From NCBI GenBank assembly GCA_050952845.1, contig JBMNLP010000001.1, positions 3,038,001 to 3,102,000 of the forward strand: a DNA stretch of 64,000 nt. Reading direction: 5' to 3'. A program made the position numbers and the translations under genes. The notes beneath the pieces are model-generated. The model made no database searches, had not been told where the DNA came from, and worked only from the letters and a program-made list of their open reading frames with translations. Source of the stretch: JAGVSV01 sp050952845. GTDB lineage: Bacteria > Bacillota > Clostridia > Christensenellales > Aristaeellaceae. Shown in pieces: positions 61,889 through 64,000 of the stretch (the stretch's first letter is position 1; each line of letters opens with the position of its first letter).

Positions 61889-62395
61889 ATGCAACCCACC
61901 CAAGATCCCATGAGCAGAGCCAATAAACTGCTGATTCTGATCACGCTTGCCATCCTTCTGGTGATTGCCATTTTGCTGTATGTGTTCAGAGACAAGCCGC
62001 GCCGGCTTAACCAGCAGAGCCCCACCGCTGCGCCCACCTATGCCAGCATTGCCGACGCCATCGGCAGCGCGCCCACCGATGTGCCGGCCACGCCGTATAT
62101 CACCGATGAACCCACAGCCGAGCCTGCCACCCCCTCCCCCACGGTGTTCATCACCCCGCCGCCTACCGAGTCGCCCAAGCTGCGCAAGGGCGACATTAAC
62201 CCCGCCGTGAAGGAGATGCAGCTGAAGCTGATCGAGCTGGGATACCTGGATGGCGCCGCCGACGGCGAGTTTGGCAGCGGCACCTTAGCTGCCGTCAAGG
62301 AATTTCAGCGCAGGCACAACCTCAAAGCCGACGGCATCGCCGGAGAAGCCACGCTGTCCGTGCTGTATGGCGGGAACGCGCTGAGGAAAGAATAG
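61889..62395 (+). CDS. Membrane-anchored peptidoglycan-binding protein
   Basis: 168 residues. An N-terminal membrane helix (LLILITLAILLVIAILLYVF) is followed by a Thr/Pro-rich linker of ~60 residues (TPSPTVFITPPPTESP) and a C-terminal PG_binding_1 domain (NPAVKEMQLKLIELGYLDGA through GIAGEATLSVLYGG). It probably tethers the membrane to the wall. AGGAGG lies before ATG 61889, 11 bases after prfA, so it is the last gene of this cluster. Confidence 0.88.
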   Translation: MQPTQDPMSRANKLLILITLAILLVIAILLYVFRDKPRRLNQQSPTAAPTYASIADAIGSAPTDVPATPYITDEPTAEPATPSPTVFITPPPTESPKLRKGDINPAVKEMQLKLIELGYLDGAADGEFGSGTLAAVKEFQRRHNLKADGIAGEATLSVLYGGNALRKE

Positions 62396-62474
62396 CGTAA
62401 ATCCGCATCAACTGAAATTGCCCCTCAGAGAAAAAGCGCGCGCAGCTTTTCTGCTTGGTTGCACTAATGTGCGT

Positions 62475-62508
62475 TTTGACCCCCACCCACCCGCACCCAC
62501 CCCCACCC
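62475..62508 (-). repeat. C-run array with TTTGACCCCCACCC start
   Basis: TTTGACCCCCACCC is followed by further CCC runs spaced by one or two bases, six runs in all. The complementary strand fits the G-quadruplex pattern of four or more G-triplets with short loops. Confidence 0.75.
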
Positions 62509-62680
62509 TGTTTGACCGATGTCGCGCGCGCCGGAGCTCCGCTTCAACATGGAGGTGCGGGGCTGAAGCATGATTTTCCCTTATATTTCAACGTTTTTCC
62601 ACGCCATGGTGTAGGTTGCGGGCTGCCCTTCAAAGAAAAAAACCGCCCGGTTTTTGCGCCGCGGACCGCAGCAACGCGCG

Positions 62681-62746
62681 TTTGACCCCCACCCCTGTAT
62701 TTGACCCCCACCCACCCCCACCCTGGGCGTTTGACCCCCACCCCGG
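62681..62746 (-). repeat. Three consecutive TTTGACCCCCACCC units
   Basis: The unit starts at 62681, about 62700 and 62730, each followed by CCC or CCCC runs. The minus strand is G-quadruplex competent. Confidence 0.75.
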
Positions 62747-62962
62747 GAGGCCGGTGCGTATACCTGAACCCGTCAGTGGCTTTTAATTAATAATAATATA
62801 TAATAATATATGTTATATCATGTAAACATGAGGCTGTTCGTTTCTGCGCCACAGGCCGGGATCGATATCGTTATCACCTAATTTGCGCAGTGCGGGGATC
62901 CTCACAGCATCAGGTCCTCCTGTTTGCGGTGCCATGCCATGACGATCTGCATCTGCCTTGCA

Positions 62963-62995
62963 GGGTGGGGGTGGGTGTGGGTGGGTGGGGGTCAA
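62963..62995 (+). repeat. Inverted G-run array ending GGGGGTCAA
   Basis: GGGTGGGGGTGGGTGTGGGT then GGGTGGGGGTC is the reverse complement of the array type at 62475. It gives facing arrays about 220-490 bases apart, both able to form G-quadruplexes on opposite strands. Confidence 0.75.
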
Positions 62996-63094
62996 TTTGC
63001 GGGGCAGGGGGCATCACGGCTGCCTGCTGCCTGTGCAGGCGCTGTGCCGAGTGAACAGCAGCATAGCTGGAGATAAAAAAACAAAGCGGCGACA

Positions 63095-63121
63095 GCGCCA
63101 TGATAAATAAATTTGCGCTAA
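63095..63121 (+). repeat. Right-end remnant of repeat family B
   Basis: GCGCCATGATAAATAAATTT then GCGCTAA matches the last 27 bases of family B with three changes. It lies 7 bases before the promoter of the next gene. Confidence 0.65.
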
Positions 63122-63127
63122 TGAAGC

Positions 63128-63156
63128 TTGACACGTAAAATATCCTTTGCTAATCT
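63128..63156 (+). promoter_or_regulatory. Sigma-A type promoter
   Basis: TTGACA (63128-63133), 17 bases, TAATCT (63151-63156), 53 bases before the solute-binding protein start. Confidence 0.75.
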
Positions 63157-63208
63157 ATAGATGGGTTAATTCGCTGTATAACTAACTTATCACGAAGGAG
63201 GAAACCGT

Positions 63209-64000
63209 ATGAAAAGGATGATCTCTCTGTTGCTGACACTAACGCTTGTATCAGGCTTGACCATGGTGGCCGCGCAAGCAGAAACAACGCCGGGATGGGA
63301 TACCAGCAAGAAATCGCAGGTCGTTATCAGTACCATCAACAACTATTATACAGCCGGGCTTGAAAAACTATGTGAGGATTACAACAAACTGCACCCGGAA
63401 ACCGAAGTGGTGTTAGATATCATTTCAGATAATGATACTTATAGGACCAACTTCATTACCAAGGTTTCAACAGATAAATCCCTTGCGCCGGACATTTATC
63501 ATTTTAACGTTGCGGGCGTTTCGACACATGAAAGTTTAAGCCAGGGCTGGGTGTTGGATCTAAACGAGACCTGGCTGGATATGCCCAATCCGTATGCGGA
63601 CGGCAAAACAACACGCGAGCTTATTTCCCCCTACTGGATGGCGCGGGCCATTTCCGATCAAGGCGGATATGCCACATTCGCCCCATTTGATAATGTGACT
63701 GTATGCGTATATTACAACAAGGACATTTTTGAGAAGGTGGGACTCCAGGTTCCTGCCACGCTTGAAGAATGGCTGACGGTCTGTGAAAAATTAGTGGAAG
63801 CCGGGTACAAAACGCCCATCGGCGCCTCCTCGGTTGCGGGTTGGTATGCTGCATCATTGGCGGACTCCGCATATCGCTACCGCACCAAGGAGTTCCTGAC
63901 GATGCCGGGCGATGCCATGTGGGACGATGAGGTTTGCGCAGCGAACCTGACAGTTGAATACACGCCGGATGACATCAGTTTTGACGATGGGGTTGTATTC
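63209..64000 (+). CDS. Extracellular solute-binding protein, 3' end beyond the window
   Basis: 264 codons are visible and the frame is open at the right edge. The signal peptide is KRMISLLLTLTLVSGLTMVA then AQAET, without a lipobox Cys. The mature part is family 1: LEKLCEDYNKLHPETEVVLD, TKVSTDKSLAPDIYHFNVAG, VCVYYNKDIFEKVGLQVPAT. Strong ribosome site GAAGGAGGAAA. By analogy with the other two operons, permease genes are expected to the right. Confidence 0.88.
   Translation, partial: MKRMISLLLTLTLVSGLTMVAAQAETTPGWDTSKKSQVVISTINNYYTAGLEKLCEDYNKLHPETEVVLDIISDNDTYRTNFITKVSTDKSLAPDIYHFNVAGVSTHESLSQGWVLDLNETWLDMPNPYADGKTTRELISPYWMARAISDQGGYATFAPFDNVTVCVYYNKDIFEKVGLQVPATLEEWLTVCEKLVEAGYKTPIGASSVAGWYAASLADSAYRYRTKEFLTMPGDAMWDDEVCAANLTVEYTPDDISFDDGVVF

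Larger units (their letters stand above)
62396..63127. other. Gene-free region with G-quadruplex-type arrays
   Basis: About 730 bases without a credible gene; the frames present here are low-complexity and lack ribosome sites. It holds C-run arrays at 62475-62508 and 62681-62746, an AT-only stretch around 62783-62820 (taataataatatataataat), a G-run array at 62963-62995 and a family B end at 63095-63121. Confidence 0.7.

Overview
The window looks like a chromosomal piece of a GC-rich, strictly anaerobic, saccharolytic Firmicute (class Clostridia; Christensenellales-like is my guess). The signs are an NAD(P)-linked [FeFe]-hydrogenase operon, class III ribonucleotide reductase, a CIRCE-controlled groESL operon, sigma-A type promoters, strong AGGAGG ribosome sites, Thr/Pro-rich linkers on exported proteins, and carbohydrate ABC importers without their own ATPase. 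The taxon is inferred from gene content only.

Layout. 1-2121: the 5' two thirds of an exported acidic repeat protein (minus) and a tRNA-Leu(GAG). 2282-8579: a URO-D-like protein, mutY, groES-groEL and a GH29 fucosidase. 8801-13772: a five-gene hydrogenase operon (hndA, an HATPase protein, hndB, hndC, hndD). 13884-18307: a FAH-family hydrolase, an M28 peptidase and two exported proteins. 18597-21707 (minus): ABC exporter ATPase, permease and cysK. 21973-25562: solute-binding protein plus two permeases. 25809-26987: a CDF cation transporter that seems to use an ATT or CTG start. 27040-32130 (minus): three tandem BspA-like leucine-rich-repeat proteins, one with a frameshift, plus a decayed fourth. 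32327-36354: nrdG, nrdD fused to a glutaredoxin-like domain, and a thioredoxin reductase. 36597-37316: DUF5320 and DUF134 genes. 37650-43406: a two-gene chromate-type transporter, a two-component system and two exported PepSY proteins with extreme poly-aspartate tails. 43626-46718: a second sugar ABC importer. 46825-48690: an AT-rich IS1182-like element. 48800-51512: an exported protein, a beta-propeller glycosidase and a 5'-truncated amidohydrolase. 51667-56870: DUF975, uppP, thuA-like, xylA and xylB. 56928-62395: a dihydrolipoamide-dehydrogenase-like flavoprotein (minus), rpmE, DUF1385, prmC, prfA and a peptidoglycan-binding protein. 62396-63208: a gene-free stretch with facing G-quadruplex-type arrays. 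63209-64000: the start of another solute-binding protein.

Two short non-coding repeat families run through the window: family A (162 bp, four full copies and a remnant) and family B (275 bp, two full copies, a variant and several remnants). Both have inverted ends and share a 13-bp core. Nearly all sit right at the 3' ends of genes, and in several cases the repeat end itself supplies the stop codon of the neighbouring gene.

How genes work together: sugar uptake (two ABC operons plus the start of a third), glycosidases (GH29 and GH43-like) and xylAB feed fermentation; the hydrogenase disposes of reducing power as H2; NrdDG with the fused redoxin and TrxR makes deoxynucleotides without oxygen. 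The ChrA / two-component / PepSY poly-Asp block is the best candidate for a poorly described system, perhaps cation or envelope-stress handling.
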